Positions 10,901-21,060 of a stretch of 64,000 bases of DNA are shown in pieces (position 1 is the stretch's first letter; every line of letters begins with the position of its first letter). This DNA comes from Thamnaconus septentrionalis (taxonomy: Eukaryota; Chordata; Actinopteri; Tetraodontiformes; Monacanthidae): the NCBI GenBank assembly GCA_009823395.1, contig CM020512.1, positions 9,683,405 to 9,747,404 on the forward strand, read 5' to 3'. The notes beneath the pieces were generated by a model, which ran no database searches, was not told where the DNA came from, and saw nothing but the letters and a program-made list of their open reading frames with translations. Both the position numbers and the translations under genes were made by a program.

Positions 10901-13900
10901 CACAAACGGGTTCTGGTGCAAAGACAAACAAACAGCATTTTCCACCAGTTGCATCCAAAATCAAATGTTTCTTGAGCATTGGTTTTCATTTTCAATTTGA
11001 ATTTGAATTATATATCTAGTGAGAGATTCCATTTTACACTGCAAACACATAAAAACAGAATACGAGAAATAAATGCCTGAAATATTAATGTTAGTCAGTT
11101 TATCTAAACCTTATTCAAAATGATGCTATTCAGACAAATAAATGAACATAACGGTTTTTTCCCCCCACAAACCAAAAGACAAACCACAACATTATTCCGC
11201 CTCAGAGGTTTGTTGGTGTTGGACCATCGTCTGTGACCCAGCCAACATGTCATTCAGACCACATCTGTCACGATCAACAAGTGTTCCTCTTCCTCCTCCT
11301 CTCCTCCTCCTCCTTTACCATTCCTTTGCCTTTTTGTTGAACCAGCTCTCATTAGTTGTTTTTTTTTTCCTCCTCCGCTTCATGGCATGTTAAAGTGCTG
11401 ATTGAAATGCAGGACGAAGACCTGGCACTGAAGAGTTCTCCAGGTTAGACAAGTCGTCACGGCATCAATGTCTCAAAGCCTGTTTCAACACCAGCACGTT
11501 GCTCTTTGTGCAGTTTTGTTAAGCATTGGACAGCGGCTCTATCGGCCAGTGACCTCACGAGTCATCCTGTCAGAAAACCATAACAGTTCTTCTCCCATGT
11601 CTCTCTCCTCTCTTTCTCTCTTTGCAGCAATTGAAGGTTTAATAAGTAAGACACTGGGGTTTTGTTTTTTTTGGTTGGCTTCTATGGAGGGAAACGATCA
11701 AACAAATTTAAAAAATAGGCATTTCACTGGTCTGAGAACCCTGCATGCTAAAACCTGCTGAGATATGTTGACTTGACATGACCCCGCCCACCCCTCTTTT
11801 CCTCTTCCCCTAAGTTGTTTATATGAGCTAGAAAAAAAAAGTTGCATGCAGCTTTATGATATTTTTTTATTCCTAGCAGAAGTTAAAAAAAGAAAAGAAG
11901 AAAAGTTAAATTTGTGTTGGGTACAAGTCCAGTGGTGTACCGAGATGGTCTGAAGACTGTGCAGTACCTTTGCATGAAAGAACCCTCACTTTTCCTACCA
12001 GATTCTCCTCTAATTCCTCAAAGAAGTGATTCGACTTTTACACTGTTGCCAAATTCCTTTGACTCCTGGCTGCCGTGCCCAACCGTCTGAGTCTAAACTG
12101 GCGGCGGGAAGAGAGTAGCTGTTAACCGAGGCCTCCTTTCACATCAGCACTATCCTTCAATTCTGCGCCTGTTCAAGTTTATTTTCTGTTCTCCTTCCAC
12201 AAAGTCCACTCACTCCTCTCAGGAACTGGCTTTGAAATACACTTGATGATAATTATTAAGGAGTTTGTTGCAATGTTTCCAAGCTAAACGCTACACTTTT
12301 TTTGCTTCCTCTGCTTTGGAAGGTGCCAAAAAACGTGAAAAGTGACTAAAGAAGGTTCCTGTCTGTTGTTTCACAGAGGCCAGTCTGCCCGGAGACGATA
12401 TCGGTGATGATAAGAGCTGCCACTGCGAGTTTCTCACCCAAGAATTACCGCCAGGCCTGAAGGTTACAATCAGGGCGATATGGTAAGAATCTGCGACACT
12501 GCTTAAATGTTTTTTTCAGTATGTTACAACCCGGCGGCTGATTAAGGGTTTTGTAGTATCACTTTTCAGCTGAACTTGTGCCGCTGGAACCAGGCCCTTC
12601 ACAGCAACAAAGTCCAGGGTGGCTTTTTGCTTTTTTTGTTGTTTTAATATCACATTTTCTTTTAGATTCACTGGTTTTTGTGAGACTTTAGAGGGATAGC
12701 TCAACATTTCAGCAGATTCACCTACTGTATTCACCTACTGAGTAGGGGCATTCCCTTTAATCAGTGGCTGTTGTATTGATGCTACCGGTCTCCCTCCCCT
12801 TCAAATACATCACCCAACAAGTTGAAGAGCCGGAACTACTTTCCCGATGTGCCCGCTGATCGGAGAGAGTCATCAGATAACTGATTTTGATAATGGCTGG
12901 ACTTTGATTTGACAGCGATGATGTTTTTTCCCCCCTCGACCTCATCTTTGACTTCCCTCCCTCAGCATCATGAAGTTCCTGGTGTCTAAGCGGAGGTTCA
13001 AGGAGAGCCTGCGGCCCTACGACGTCATGGACGTGATCGAGCAGTACTCGGCGGGCCACCTGGACATGCTGTCCCGCATCAAGAACCTGCAGTGCAGGCA
13101 AGCGCGCGTTCCCTCCATAACCTGCTGCACATCCCTGAGACTAAGCGCCTTAATGTCAGAGTGGATGATACATAGAAGGACGATCTTCTCTATGTTGTTG
13201 TTGTTGTTGTTGTTGTTGTTGAATTGTTAAAATTCAGCAGAGCGGCAGATAATACAGTATGTATCAGTGACGCAGTGGCTGCCATGCCACTGGATACACA
13301 CATGTGGATGTTGCCTGTTTTGTACATGTGATGTATTCGGCTCTGTAGTGGCACTTTTCCATTCTACAGTTTTAGCACCACTTGGCTCGACTCGACTCTG
13401 CTCGGCTTCGTTTTCCGCTGCAGTTGAGAGCCGCCTCGACATGGGTGGAGTCATTAGAGCAAGGCGGAATGAAAGTCAATTAACGTCATATGTTCAGAAT
13501 CCACTGACCGGACAGTGCTTTTGTGTTCAAAAAGGAGGCACAACATGGAAGTACCAAAAGTCTGTGTTCTACCATTTCCCCAGCAGGGGTGCCAAATTTG
13601 GTTGCAAAAAGATAAAAAATTACTGGCTGTCAATATAGAAAGGGTCCTTAAATTCATAGCATAACAAAGTTAATAGGTTCTAATGTCCATTTTCTCTGAT
13701 TTGGTCAAATTTTGAGTGAAAATTGACCTTAAAGTTGTGGCTCTGGCTGCAGTTTAGTGACCAGCTGTAGTCAACTTATGAACGGGTGGGTGGGCGTTGG
13801 GTCCCTCATGCTCCAACCATTGCCTACCTCCAGTGCCACCAACACATCTAGATATGGAATCTTCTGATTTCAAAATGGACCAGAAACTCAAGACTCACGA

Positions 13901-16900
13901 CTGACCATGGAACCATCTTTAGGCTTCCGAACGGCTTCACAAACCAATGACCACGGCACATTTTCCTGGTTTACTTCCCCGAAGACCAAAAGAAAAAAAA
14001 GTGGTTTATGTTGCCAGGTTTTTGGTTTTTTTAATAGTAATGAGTTTTTGTTTAGGAGTTGCTCTCATGAAACGACAATTCCCATGAATTTTCGGCTCGA
14101 CTTGGCTCGCTTGGATCCCCAGCCGAGCAGGTGCTCAAATCACACCTGGTGCCAGGTACTATCATAGCACTACAACTAAGAGAAAAGCTCTCAGCCGAGT
14201 TGAGTAGAGCCGAGTAGGTGCTCTCGGAAAAGCCCAGTAAGTGTTGCCAATGTTGGGGAGGTTGGGGAAAAAAAATGGAGAACAAACACACACATCCTTT
14301 ACATTTTTGCAAACCCATTGTTGGCGTGACAAAGATGTATGTAACTCACACTGTTCTGTCACTTTTACCTCCTGCAAAGCCACTGCCCTCCCACCCGTGA
14401 CTTCCCCCACTGGAAGGTCTCTCACTGTGTAGACTGAATATATTCCAGCGACATTACACACACTTTACCGCTCGAGGAAGCTGCTCTGACTCGCCATGTG
14501 TCTCGTTTGTTTGTGGAATATATTGGAACTTGTTCTCCGTGGTATGGTATGAGTCCCCGCGTCGCTCCCGTTCCTTTTTTGCTGCTGCACTCATATCGTC
14601 TCTGTGTGCTTTGCCAGGATAGATATGATTGTTGGGCCCCCTCCCCCATCGACACCTCGCCATAAGAAGTCCACTGAAGGTCCTAGGTTAGGCTCGTAGA
14701 CTGCACCTCCTCGGGAATGACCCTTTTTTGTCTAATTTTTGTTTTCTACCAGCGTTCTGCCCTTAGGCCATAGTCCAGAAGTAGGCAGTACATGCTTCCT
14801 TTCCCCTTTTTTCTTCCCCCTTTTTATTTTAAATTTGAGTTCCCCCTCCCCTTTGAGATTCAGGCCACTTGCCTCGTTTCATCCATGGCATTATACGTGA
14901 GAAAACATGTATACAAATGGTTTACTATACTTTCATGCATTAAAAAAAAAAGGACAAAATACCAAAACAAAACGGAGCGCCCCGCAATGTCTTTTGTGCG
15001 ATGATGAATCGTTTCACGTGGCCTTGCTCAGCTGAGAGGGGAGGGGTCTGCCAGTGCCAGGTGCCTGCTCACAGTGATGAAGACGTGGAGGGAGAGCTCC
15101 CCCAGTAGGATGTGCTGGAAATGAAGCATGATTCAAAAAAATATATGTATATGTAAAACAAAACAAAAGCATGATGCATTTTGGGATCCCTGGTGAGATG
15201 CATCGTTCCTGTCTGCACTGCGTCCTTTCCTCCATCCCATAATGCATGCATCCCATCCGTCCACATCAGACCAGTTCCTTTATCCCACCAAACACTCCGA
15301 CATCACATCACCTCGTTCCTCCTGGAGCCACATCGGTCGCACATCAATCGCACAGAAATGCTTTCTACAATTTTTTTTTGCGTCATAAATCTTCACCGAA
15401 TGTGGTTGAAGGCGTCGGCCCTTCCTTTTAAAATCAACTCTTTCTTCATTCAAACGGCAGAGTTGACCAGATAGTCGGTAAAAGCCCTAAAACTGACGGA
15501 GAAGGTGCGGACGACCCGAGCATGATGGGACGTCTGGTCAAAGTGGAAAAACAGGTGCGTCTTTTAGACTTTTTTGTGAGGATAAATATACTGAATTACA
15601 TCATCCGTGCTAATCTCTGTTGCAGTAACTATGCTCGCAGTCGCTTCCTGTATCTTTTTCTTTGTTGTCTTATCGGCAGCTTGCAGCAGACGCTACACGC
15701 TTTTGTCACTCCCCGAATGATGCTGATTGCATCCTGTCAGTCAGTCAGACTGACAACTTTTCAACTTGGAGATTTTCCAATGGTTTTACAATATTACTTA
15801 AAATCACAGCGATCCAGTTGCGGCAGTAGCTGCGTTTCCATTACAGTTTTTCCAAAATAAAAGCAATATTTGGACAAAGTTTCGACAAAGTGCAATTGCG
15901 AGTCTCGAAATTTACAAGAATTACGTTTGTTTTTGTTTTTTTTTTAACGTTTTTTTGCTGTCAAGAATGGTTGTTATTCCTTGTAAAAAATATTCTGTCT
16001 CCTCCTCTGTCAAAACACAACGCGCCATTTTCACTTGAAGTGAACTGGTCACGTGACCCCGTACGTCACCTCCGCTAACACGTAAAAGCGAAAAAAGTGT
16101 TTCAATGACACTTTTGCAATATACTTCTATATCAATATGTCTGAAAAACCACCTCATTAAAGCGTCAATACCTTTTAGCCATATTTGAGAGGTTTTTCGA
16201 AGTTTAGGCATTTCTATTAGTTTTTGCTTTACAAAAGTATGACATTGACGAGAAAGTTGGACCAACTGAAAACACTTAACGGTGGACGTTTGCCTAATTT
16301 CCTTTCTTTTACTTCCTCTGACGTCCTACAGGTGCTCTGCATGGACAGGAAACTCGACTTCCTGGTCAACGTCTACGTGCAACGGATGGGCATCCCTCGC
16401 TCGGAGACCGAGGCCTACTTCAAGTCCAAGGAGCCGTACCCGGCGCCGCCGTACCACAGTCCCGAGGAGAGCAAGCTGGAGAAGGACAACGGCGAGGTGA
16501 AGGAGGAGAAGGAGGTGAAGACCTGCTCGGCCGCAGACGTGCCCTGCTCCGACGGCTCTGTGGACAAGAGGGACCCCCTGCTGGGCCAGTCGGTGGCCCA
16601 CTCGGCGGGCACGCCCTCGGTCAGCCACAGCCGCCCCTCTACCTCCTGGCAGCACCAGCTGCAGCACCCGCTCAGCCAGCCCGCCTGGAACAGCAGCGTG
16701 GCCAACACGCCCTCGCCGGTGGGCGGCGACCAGTCGCCAACGCTGTTCCGCCTCCCTCCTCCGCCCGCGCGGTCCCACGACCGGTCCTCCACCAGCGGCG
16801 GCTCCCACGGCCGGAGGAGCCACCGGAGGCAGGCGTGCAGCCAGGACGCCGCCGCCGCCACGGCCGCCGAGAGCGACACGTCCCTCTCCATCCCCTCCGT

Positions 16901-17177
16901 CGACCACGAGGAGCTGGAGCGCTCCTTCAGCGGCTTCAGCATCTCCCAGGCCAAGGAGGACTTCTTCGGGCCGTCGTTCTTCGCCGGCCCTGTGGGGGGA
17001 GGAGGCGGCGGTGGCGCGGCAACGGCCGCCGACACCGGACAGTCGCTGGTCCCCAGGGCCCGACCCTTCATAGCGGAGGGGGAATCAGACACGGACTCCG
17101 ACTTGTACGCCCCGTCTCCCCTGTCCTTCACCGGAGAGCTGTCCGGGGGGGAGCGGCCGTGGCCGGTACACAAGTGA
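6622..17177 (+). CDS. kcnq2: KCNQ2-type voltage-gated potassium channel, C-terminal part (9 exons, 5' exons outside window)
   Basis: Kv7.2 subunit of the neuronal M-current channel in the plasma membrane. Nine exons (6622-6717, 6841-6935, 7427-7486, 8320-8349, 10427-10632, 12377-12482, 12966-13097, 15461-15554, 16332-17177) total 1,665 nt, or 554 residues plus stop, and every junction keeps frame. They cover the cytoplasmic tail after S6: post-S6 linker with the IQ-like calmodulin helix A ([12 protein letters not shown]), a short variable linker, helix B ([20 protein letters not shown]), the [15 protein letters not shown] subunit-interaction segment, the final coiled coil ([17 protein letters not shown]), and a long tail ending with [20 protein letters not shown] and the ankyrin-G type motif [11 protein letters not shown]. 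These last two favour KCNQ2 over KCNQ3, 4 or 5. S1-S6 and the pore lie off the left edge, with 1-6621 probably intron. The teleost a/b paralogue cannot be assigned. The gene sits upstream of CHRNA4 on the same strand, as expected for this block. Confidence 0.96.
6841..6935 (+). CDS. kcnq2: KCNQ2 exon: calmodulin helix A
   Basis: Acceptor TCGCAG at 6835-6840, donor CAG|GTGAG at 6936. Reads [20 protein letters not shown] then [11 protein letters not shown], the second half of the IQ-type calmodulin helix; the last codon is split (AG|A). The [19 protein letters not shown] version closely fits Kv7.2/7.5-type channels. Confidence 0.95.
7427..7486 (+). CDS. kcnq2: KCNQ2 exon: LIPPLNQ linker
   Basis: Acceptor TTCTCAG at 7420-7426, donor CAG|GTACA at 7487. 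Encodes [19 protein letters not shown] with split arginine/serine codons at both ends. In mammals a 30-nt alternative exon (SSQTQTYGAS) can precede this one; I did not find an equivalent in 6936-7426, so Met-Tyr-Arg-Leu-Ile is read directly. Confidence 0.93.
7487..8319 (+). other. KCNQ2 intron with (TG)18
   Basis: No coding exon recognised. Contains T-runs and a (TG)18 microsatellite at 7883-7918. The last 150 bp are C-rich (CCCCCGACCCCCCCACACC near 8153). Confidence 0.8.
7883..7918. repeat. (TG)18 microsatellite
   Basis: Perfect TG dinucleotide run followed by CGCGC. Confidence 0.97.
8320..8349 (+). CDS. kcnq2: KCNQ2 30-nt exon in the A-B linker
   Basis: Acceptor CACACACAG ending at 8319 and a weak donor CAG|GTCTGT at 8350. 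The split codon joins to give [10 protein letters not shown], matching in length and phase the mammalian exon that encodes RKDPPPEPSP after the LKSKSGLAF segment. It is exactly 30 nt, so skipping would preserve frame. This is one of the alternatively spliced linker exons in the family. The short length and weak donor lower certainty. Confidence 0.8.
8350..10426 (+). other. KCNQ2 intron with (TCC)n
   Basis: Two-kilobase intron. It holds TG/CG-rich sequence at 8500-8550, a poly(A) run at 8864-8880, and a perfect (TCC)15 at about 9301-9346. No equivalent of the mammalian optional exon between the KDPPPEPSPS and SLKDRVF segments was recognised, although a very short exon could be missed. Confidence 0.7.
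9298..9347. repeat. (TCC)n microsatellite
   Basis: About 15-16 perfect CTC/TCC units inside the KCNQ2 intron. Confidence 0.95.
10427..10632 (+). CDS. kcnq2: KCNQ2 exon: phosphorylated A-B linker
   Basis: Acceptor CCCGCAG ending at 10426, donor G|GTAAG at 10633; 206 nt. Reads [15 protein letters not shown], then a glycine/proline-rich stretch, [12 protein letters not shown], and ends [19 protein letters not shown] and ASRQNSD are hallmark segments of the Kv7.2/7.5 linker. The exon is much more GC-rich than its introns. Confidence 0.95.
10633..12376 (+). other. KCNQ2 intron with two candidate cryptic exons
   Basis: No exon known from mammals is expected here. Two segments have splice-like borders and lengths divisible by three: 11392-11439 (48 nt) and 11628-11645 (18 nt). 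Both are in phase with the flanking exons, but neither matches a KCNQ sequence I recognise. A decayed T-rich sequence fills the rest. Confidence 0.55.
12377..12482 (+). CDS. kcnq2: KCNQ2 exon: entry to calmodulin helix B
   Basis: Acceptor TTTCACAG ending at 12376, donor TG|GTAAG at 12483; 106 nt. Reads [19 protein letters not shown], then [16 protein letters not shown]. The preceding G of the upstream exon completes the first glutamate codon. Confidence 0.95.
12483..12965 (+). other. KCNQ2 intron, nothing specific
   Basis: Unique sequence with a good pyrimidine tract before the CCCTCAG acceptor. No repeat or exon seen. Confidence 0.7.
12966..13097 (+). CDS. kcnq2: KCNQ2 exon: helix B and subunit-interaction domain, followed by a GC donor
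   Basis: Acceptor CCCTCAG ending at 12965; 132 nt. Reads [20 protein letters not shown], then [20 protein letters not shown] and LQCR. Phase and homology place the 3' boundary after AG at 13097, so the donor is AG|GCAAGC, a GC donor rather than GT. The next exon (AGTTGACCAG...) restores RVDQIVG exactly, which supports the boundary. Confidence 0.94.
13098..15460 (+). other. KCNQ2 GC-AG intron
   Basis: Starts GCAAGC and ends GGCAG. Contains (TTG)n at 13194-13221, a hAT-like MITE (13347-14238), and AT/C-rich sequence at 14700-15000. The GC donor is inferred from phase and homology of both flanking exons. Confidence 0.85.
13347..14238. mobile_element. Non-autonomous DNA transposon (hAT-like MITE) in KCNQ2 intron
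   Basis: The left end reads AGTGGCACTTTTCCATTCTA followed by CACCACTTGGCTCGACTCGA. The right end is its imperfect inverse, GAGTAGAGCCGAGTAGGTGC followed by TCTCGGAAAAGCCCAGT. The interior has a second palindromic block (GGCTCGACTTGGCTCGC near 14093-14109). There is no transposase. Fish genomes carry many such CTCGGCTCG-rich elements. A clear target duplication was not found and the ends are approximate. Confidence 0.6.
15461..15554 (+). CDS. kcnq2: KCNQ2 exon: RVDQIVG to [11 protein letters not shown]
   Basis: Acceptor CGGCAG ending at 15460, donor CAG|GTGCGT at 15555; 94 nt ending in phase 0. Reads [20 protein letters not shown] and [11 protein letters not shown], the linker between the two C-terminal coiled coils. 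Confidence 0.95.
15555..16331 (+). other. KCNQ2 last intron
   Basis: Most of it (15827-16232) is a dispersed repeat also found at 38.7 kb. The remainder is short unique sequence and a T-rich tract before GTCCTACAG. Confidence 0.8.
15827..16232 (+). repeat. Dispersed repeat, copy A (in KCNQ2 intron)
   Basis: Shares ordered blocks with 38698-39088: TGCGTTTCCATTACAGTT, ACAAGAATTACG versus ACGAGAATTAGG, TTGCTGTCAAGAA, TTGTAAAAAATATTC, GCGCCATTTTCACTTGAAGT, and TTGAGAGGTTTTTCGAAGTT. No open frame and no clear terminal inverted repeats. Probably a non-autonomous element. Confidence 0.75.
16332..17177 (+). CDS. kcnq2: KCNQ2 terminal coding exon
   Basis: Acceptor GTCCTACAG ending at 16331; 281 codons and a TGA stop at 17175-17177. 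It starts [20 protein letters not shown], the tetramer-forming coiled coil. A low-complexity Ser/Pro/Gly region follows, including a seven-glycine run near 17001-17021, then [20 protein letters not shown], and near the end [20 protein letters not shown]. The last matches the ankyrin-G binding motif that holds KCNQ2/3 at axon initial segments. The ending WPVHK differs from the mammalian terminus. The exon is strikingly GC-rich compared with surrounding introns. Confidence 0.96.
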   Translation: MLCMDRKLDFLVNVYVQRMGIPRSETEAYFKSKEPYPAPPYHSPEESKLEKDNGEVKEEKEVKTCSAADVPCSDGSVDKRDPLLGQSVAHSAGTPSVSHSRPSTSWQHQLQHPLSQPAWNSSVANTPSPVGGDQSPTLFRLPPPPARSHDRSSTSGGSHGRRSHRRQACSQDAAAATAAESDTSLSIPSVDHEELERSFSGFSISQAKEDFFGPSFFAGPVGGGGGGGAATAADTGQSLVPRARPFIAEGESDTDSDLYAPSPLSFTGELSGGERPWPVHK

Positions 17178-17400
17178 GTGAGTGAGCGAGCGAGTGAGTG
17201 AGTGAGTCGGGGTTCTCCTGCCAGAGAGACAGACGCTCAGCGGACGATTGAACTCGTAGCCAACTGACTGACTGTTATCACCGGTTACAATTAGCGGTGG
17301 GAAAGGGAAAAAAATGGCCCCATATTATAACTAATATCATCAGATGTTTTTTGTTTGTTTGATCCCGGTGGAGCAGGGTTTTAATGGAATAAAGCAGAAA
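17178..17400 (+). terminator. Probable KCNQ2 3' UTR with an AATAAA polyadenylation signal
   Basis: After the stop codon there is a GTGAG/CGAG-rich simple stretch (17174-17210). An AATAAA hexamer lies at 17388-17393, about 210 bp past the stop. Other AATAAA hexamers occur farther on (near 18681), so the true 3' end cannot be fixed from sequence alone. Confidence 0.4.
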
Positions 17401-20140
17401 ACAAGGAGCTAACAGGCACCAGTGAGAGCCGGTTGTGGCGTCACAAAAGGCGGGTTTTTGAAAGGCGTCAACACTTCCTGAAAAGTGGAGCCGGAGAAAG
17501 AAGTAAAGGATTTCACTGACAGGCTGTAGACACAGATTATTGTTAGAAGATGTAGTAGAGTGAATATTGCCTGATATGGGACCTTTAAATGAATTGAAAA
17601 ATTAACAGTTCAGGGACAACCTCACACCCCCTCTGCTCTGGTGCGTCAAACTCGCATGTTTACATCGAGTGGCCTTGTCTTGTTTTGAAGAGCAGAAATG
17701 CATCCCCGCCACTTTAAAGGGGCAACAAGCATTATTTTTTTCACCGCTAGAGGGCGCGGCCGAGCACAGCACGTGTATACCGAAACAGAGAGGCCAAGTG
17801 GACCTCCTAACCCCCCCCCTGTCTCATCTCATCAACCACCTAGAATAGACGGCTTGTTGTGATGTGACGCTGAACACCAGACGACAGTAACACCACTCGA
17901 GCGTCACGTACTAACTTTTTATTTCCTTCTTTCTGACAATGATGAAAATTGCTTATTGCCCCTTTAACTTTCAGCTCATCTCGGGTGCCTCAACGTTGGC
18001 TAACATGGCTAACGTGTCTCGATAATCTATAACTTTGAGTTTGATGCCAAAACTTTTGCCATATGATAATCAAGTTGATCCTTCGCAGAATAAAAAAACG
18101 ATGTGACTTTGTTTTTTTTTTGTTTTTTAATTTTAATTTATTAATATAATATAATTAATATATCCTGCCATATGCCAACAACGAGATAAAAACTTTCCTA
18201 TGAAATTAAAAGAAAGTAATTGCCCCATGGTTTGTGAACCTCCAGCAGCATGGCATGTTAAACGGCTGATTTAGTTAAAGTCTCGAGCGGGTGACGACAA
18301 AACTGAGAAAAAAAAAAAAAAAAGTCAGCAGGGGAATCCCACGCATTTTCTTTCTTTCTTTCTGCGTTACAGAGGAACGGAGCTGTGAATAAAACATGAA
18401 AATGTCCTCGCATGACTGGTCACAAGCTAAGCTGTAGTCTTTTCCCTCTCTCTCCCTCTCTCCCTCTCTCTCTCTCTTGGTAGGGCTTTATAGCGCAACC
18501 CAAGCTTGGACTTTTAGGTTTGTCTCTGAATGGCCTTTTACACGGTGGAGCACAAACACTTGACTTTTAGTTTGTGGGCAAAGTATGGGCTGAGCTTTAA
18601 AGATGTTCCTCCTGTGCTCCTTCAGAGGCCAGACACTGGGCTCAGACCTGCACTATGAATGGAAGAAGGGGTGAAATGCAATAAATAATAAAAACGATGG
18701 GGGGGGGGGCAAGCAGGGAGCAATCGGAAACAATCCTTTACTGACATCATGGCCTTAACATTTATTCTGCACCTCAATCCAACTGTTTGGTACGTCAGCC
18801 AACGTCAGCCAAAGTTTCCCTTCTAGTCGTGAGTGCGTCTGTAGTACTGTGAATCTCTGACTGAAATGTAGTGGGTGGAAATGCATGGGGGACTATTTTG
18901 CACTCTGAAGCATGAGCAGCTCATCTGTAACCACGGGAGTCCGTCACTGGCGTGCTGACGTGAAGAGGCTGGACGTCCGTCCGTCCGTCCGTGCGTCCGT
19001 TTGTTCGTTCGTTTTTCCTGGGAAACTGACAGTACGGCGTGTTCTTCTTTCTCTTGTTGTTTTCTACACCCTGGACAGAAGGAGCTAATTGGTGACACAC
19101 TAGCTCTTAGCCGAACGCCATCATGTAACCTCACCTCCCTCTTCCTCCTTACTAAGTAATAAAACTTTGTACATGACGAAACCCTTCGGCTCGCCGGTCT
19201 CCTGTTTCTGTGCCGCCTTCCCCAAAATGTTCCGGGCAGCGTGTAATGTCAACAGTGTGCCACTAGATGGCGACAAAGAGATTGCATTGAAATAGGAACT
19301 CGGCGCCTTGACGATACTGTTTTGTTTTGGGTTTTTGGGTTTTAAACTCACTTTATTCCAATGTATTTATGTTTCTCTAACTGACTCCAAGGCCTAGTTT
19401 CATTTTATTTATCACATACAATTTTCGAGAAAACAGTTCACTGAAAAACTGCAGAATTATTTTACTTGATGAAAATACTTACTTTAAATAAACATACAAA
19501 TATTATGTATGTTGCAAACTCAAACGACCAAACAATCTTTAACCCCCACCAGAAATGATTTCTCCCCTTTAAAATCATGTTGTTCTGTTAAAATTGCACG
19601 TTTCTAGAAGAGACAGCAAGCCATTTCCAAATTTTGTGACTGAAATATGTCAAAGACTGTCCTGTTTTTATTCCAACATACTGATGCTGTTACTCAAATG
19701 CTGCTGTTAAACCGGTGTCAACCATCTGACTGCTAATTTAAATAATCTCACGAAAAACAAACTGACGGCTGTGTTTCGAAAGTCTTTGCAGCCCGTGTTT
19801 GACCTCCAGGTTTAATTTTGCTGCTTTTGGAACGCAATTTAAATCCGGCGGTTGCCGCCGCTGTTAAGCTGTTTAATTTAGTGGGTAAATGTCAGCGAAC
19901 AAAAGTTGATTTACTCGCGACTGTTTCCGAGGCGGATTTTATTTAACAAGCTACTTAACGGGTCGCTGGCGGATGTGGATGGAACGGGCAGGAGGAGCCA
20001 CGTGGTCGACTGCGGGTCAGCCAATTTGTTAAGTGTTGTGAGGAGGCAGGACCCCACTTGAAGGGGTGATAGACACAGAAATCGATCGACTCATTAACAA
20101 ACGTCAGATGATGGTAGAGATTTAGGTTATTTGCACTCTG
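17401..20140. other. Intergenic sequence downstream of KCNQ2
   Basis: No gene recognised. Contains CT-rich simple sequence at about 18445-18478, a G-run near 18701-18709, a GTCC-type repeat at 18977-19005, and AT-rich tracts near 18110-18180. A possible alternative 3' end of KCNQ2 (AATAAATAATAAAA near 18680) lies within it. Confidence 0.6.
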
Positions 20141-20716
20141 TTGGACGTGAGCGCCAAAGACTGTGCAGAACTGAACAGAATGACTCAGAGAGTGTTGGCA
20201 AGACCCGCAGGCCTGTTGGGAATCAGGTGCATCAGTGAAAAAGAATGTGAAATAGCAATGAAAATGTTAGAAATAAGAACTTTGCATTTCTGTTCCAGTT
20301 ACCCAAAAACGTCAGGCTCCAACCCATCAGTTTTAGCAAAAAGCGCTACTGCACCCAGCCGGCTGCAAACAGCAGGCTAAATGTTTTCCCCCAGTGAGGA
20401 AGCTCTTCTTCTTGAGTGTCTGAATGACAAAATACAGGAAGTGGCAGGGTTCAACACAGAGGCCTTTCAATATTTCCTAATGGTGGGCACTTTTCTGCCC
20501 GGGGGGGCCGGGCGGGGAGGTGGGACGTTTGTTCAAAGACCAGACGCGTGTGTTTGGTCAGACGCAGGTCGTTGACCCTCCGGTGATGAACGACAAGACC
20601 CCCCCCGAATCGATGAAGCCATTAGCGGATCCCGCTCTTTATGAGAAGGCTGTCGAGAGGCCCAAACCAGATGGACGTGTGCATTTTGATAATGGTGCGT
20701 TATGCGGCGACATGCT

Positions 20717-20761
<45 letters not shown>

Positions 20762-20815
20762 CAGATTTAATGTCAGTCTCCGTCTCTTCCCAACAACAAA
20801 CGGCCCCGACTGAAA
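20141..20815 (+). other. Open frames of unknown status containing (CAG)14
   Basis: Overlapping short frames (20141-20380 and 20520-20813) with no recognised family. The second includes a perfect (CAG)14 at 20717-20758 read as serine or alanine depending on frame. I do not call a gene. Confidence 0.25.
20717..20758. repeat. (CAG)14 trinucleotide repeat
   Basis: Fourteen uninterrupted CAG units immediately left of a CpG-rich patch. Confidence 0.97.
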
Positions 20816-21060
20816 AGCTGCGCGCGTGAATCAAACCCCGTGGGCGTCAGGAGGCGGGAGGCTGGGCGGATCTGAGCGCGTCCTTGGCTTTCTCCTGCGC
20901 TCGTGCGAGAGGTCCGTCCCTCTGCGCAAACACGCCGCGCGCGTGTGCGCTGTTAGCCGAGCCGAGCCATCGACGTGCGCCAAGGGCGGCCAGGCCTGAC
21001 CTCTCGGCGCGCAGCGAGAGCCGCCGTCCGCATTGGGCGGCAGCGAGGACGATGATGATG
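20816..21060. promoter_or_regulatory. Orphan CpG-rich patch
   Basis: Much higher density of CG dinucleotides than neighbouring intergenic DNA (for example CGCCGCGCGCGTGTGCGC near 20933). No gene start is recognised beside it. It could be a promoter of an unannotated transcript or just a GC-rich remnant. Confidence 0.35.

Noticed and set aside
16326..17173. Minus-strand frames of 193 and 252 codons over the KCNQ2 last exon
   Set aside because: GC-rich shadows of the real coding exon on the other strand.
20141..20813. Possible gene around (CAG)14
   Set aside because: No family resemblance, no splice signals I could assign; kept only as an observation.
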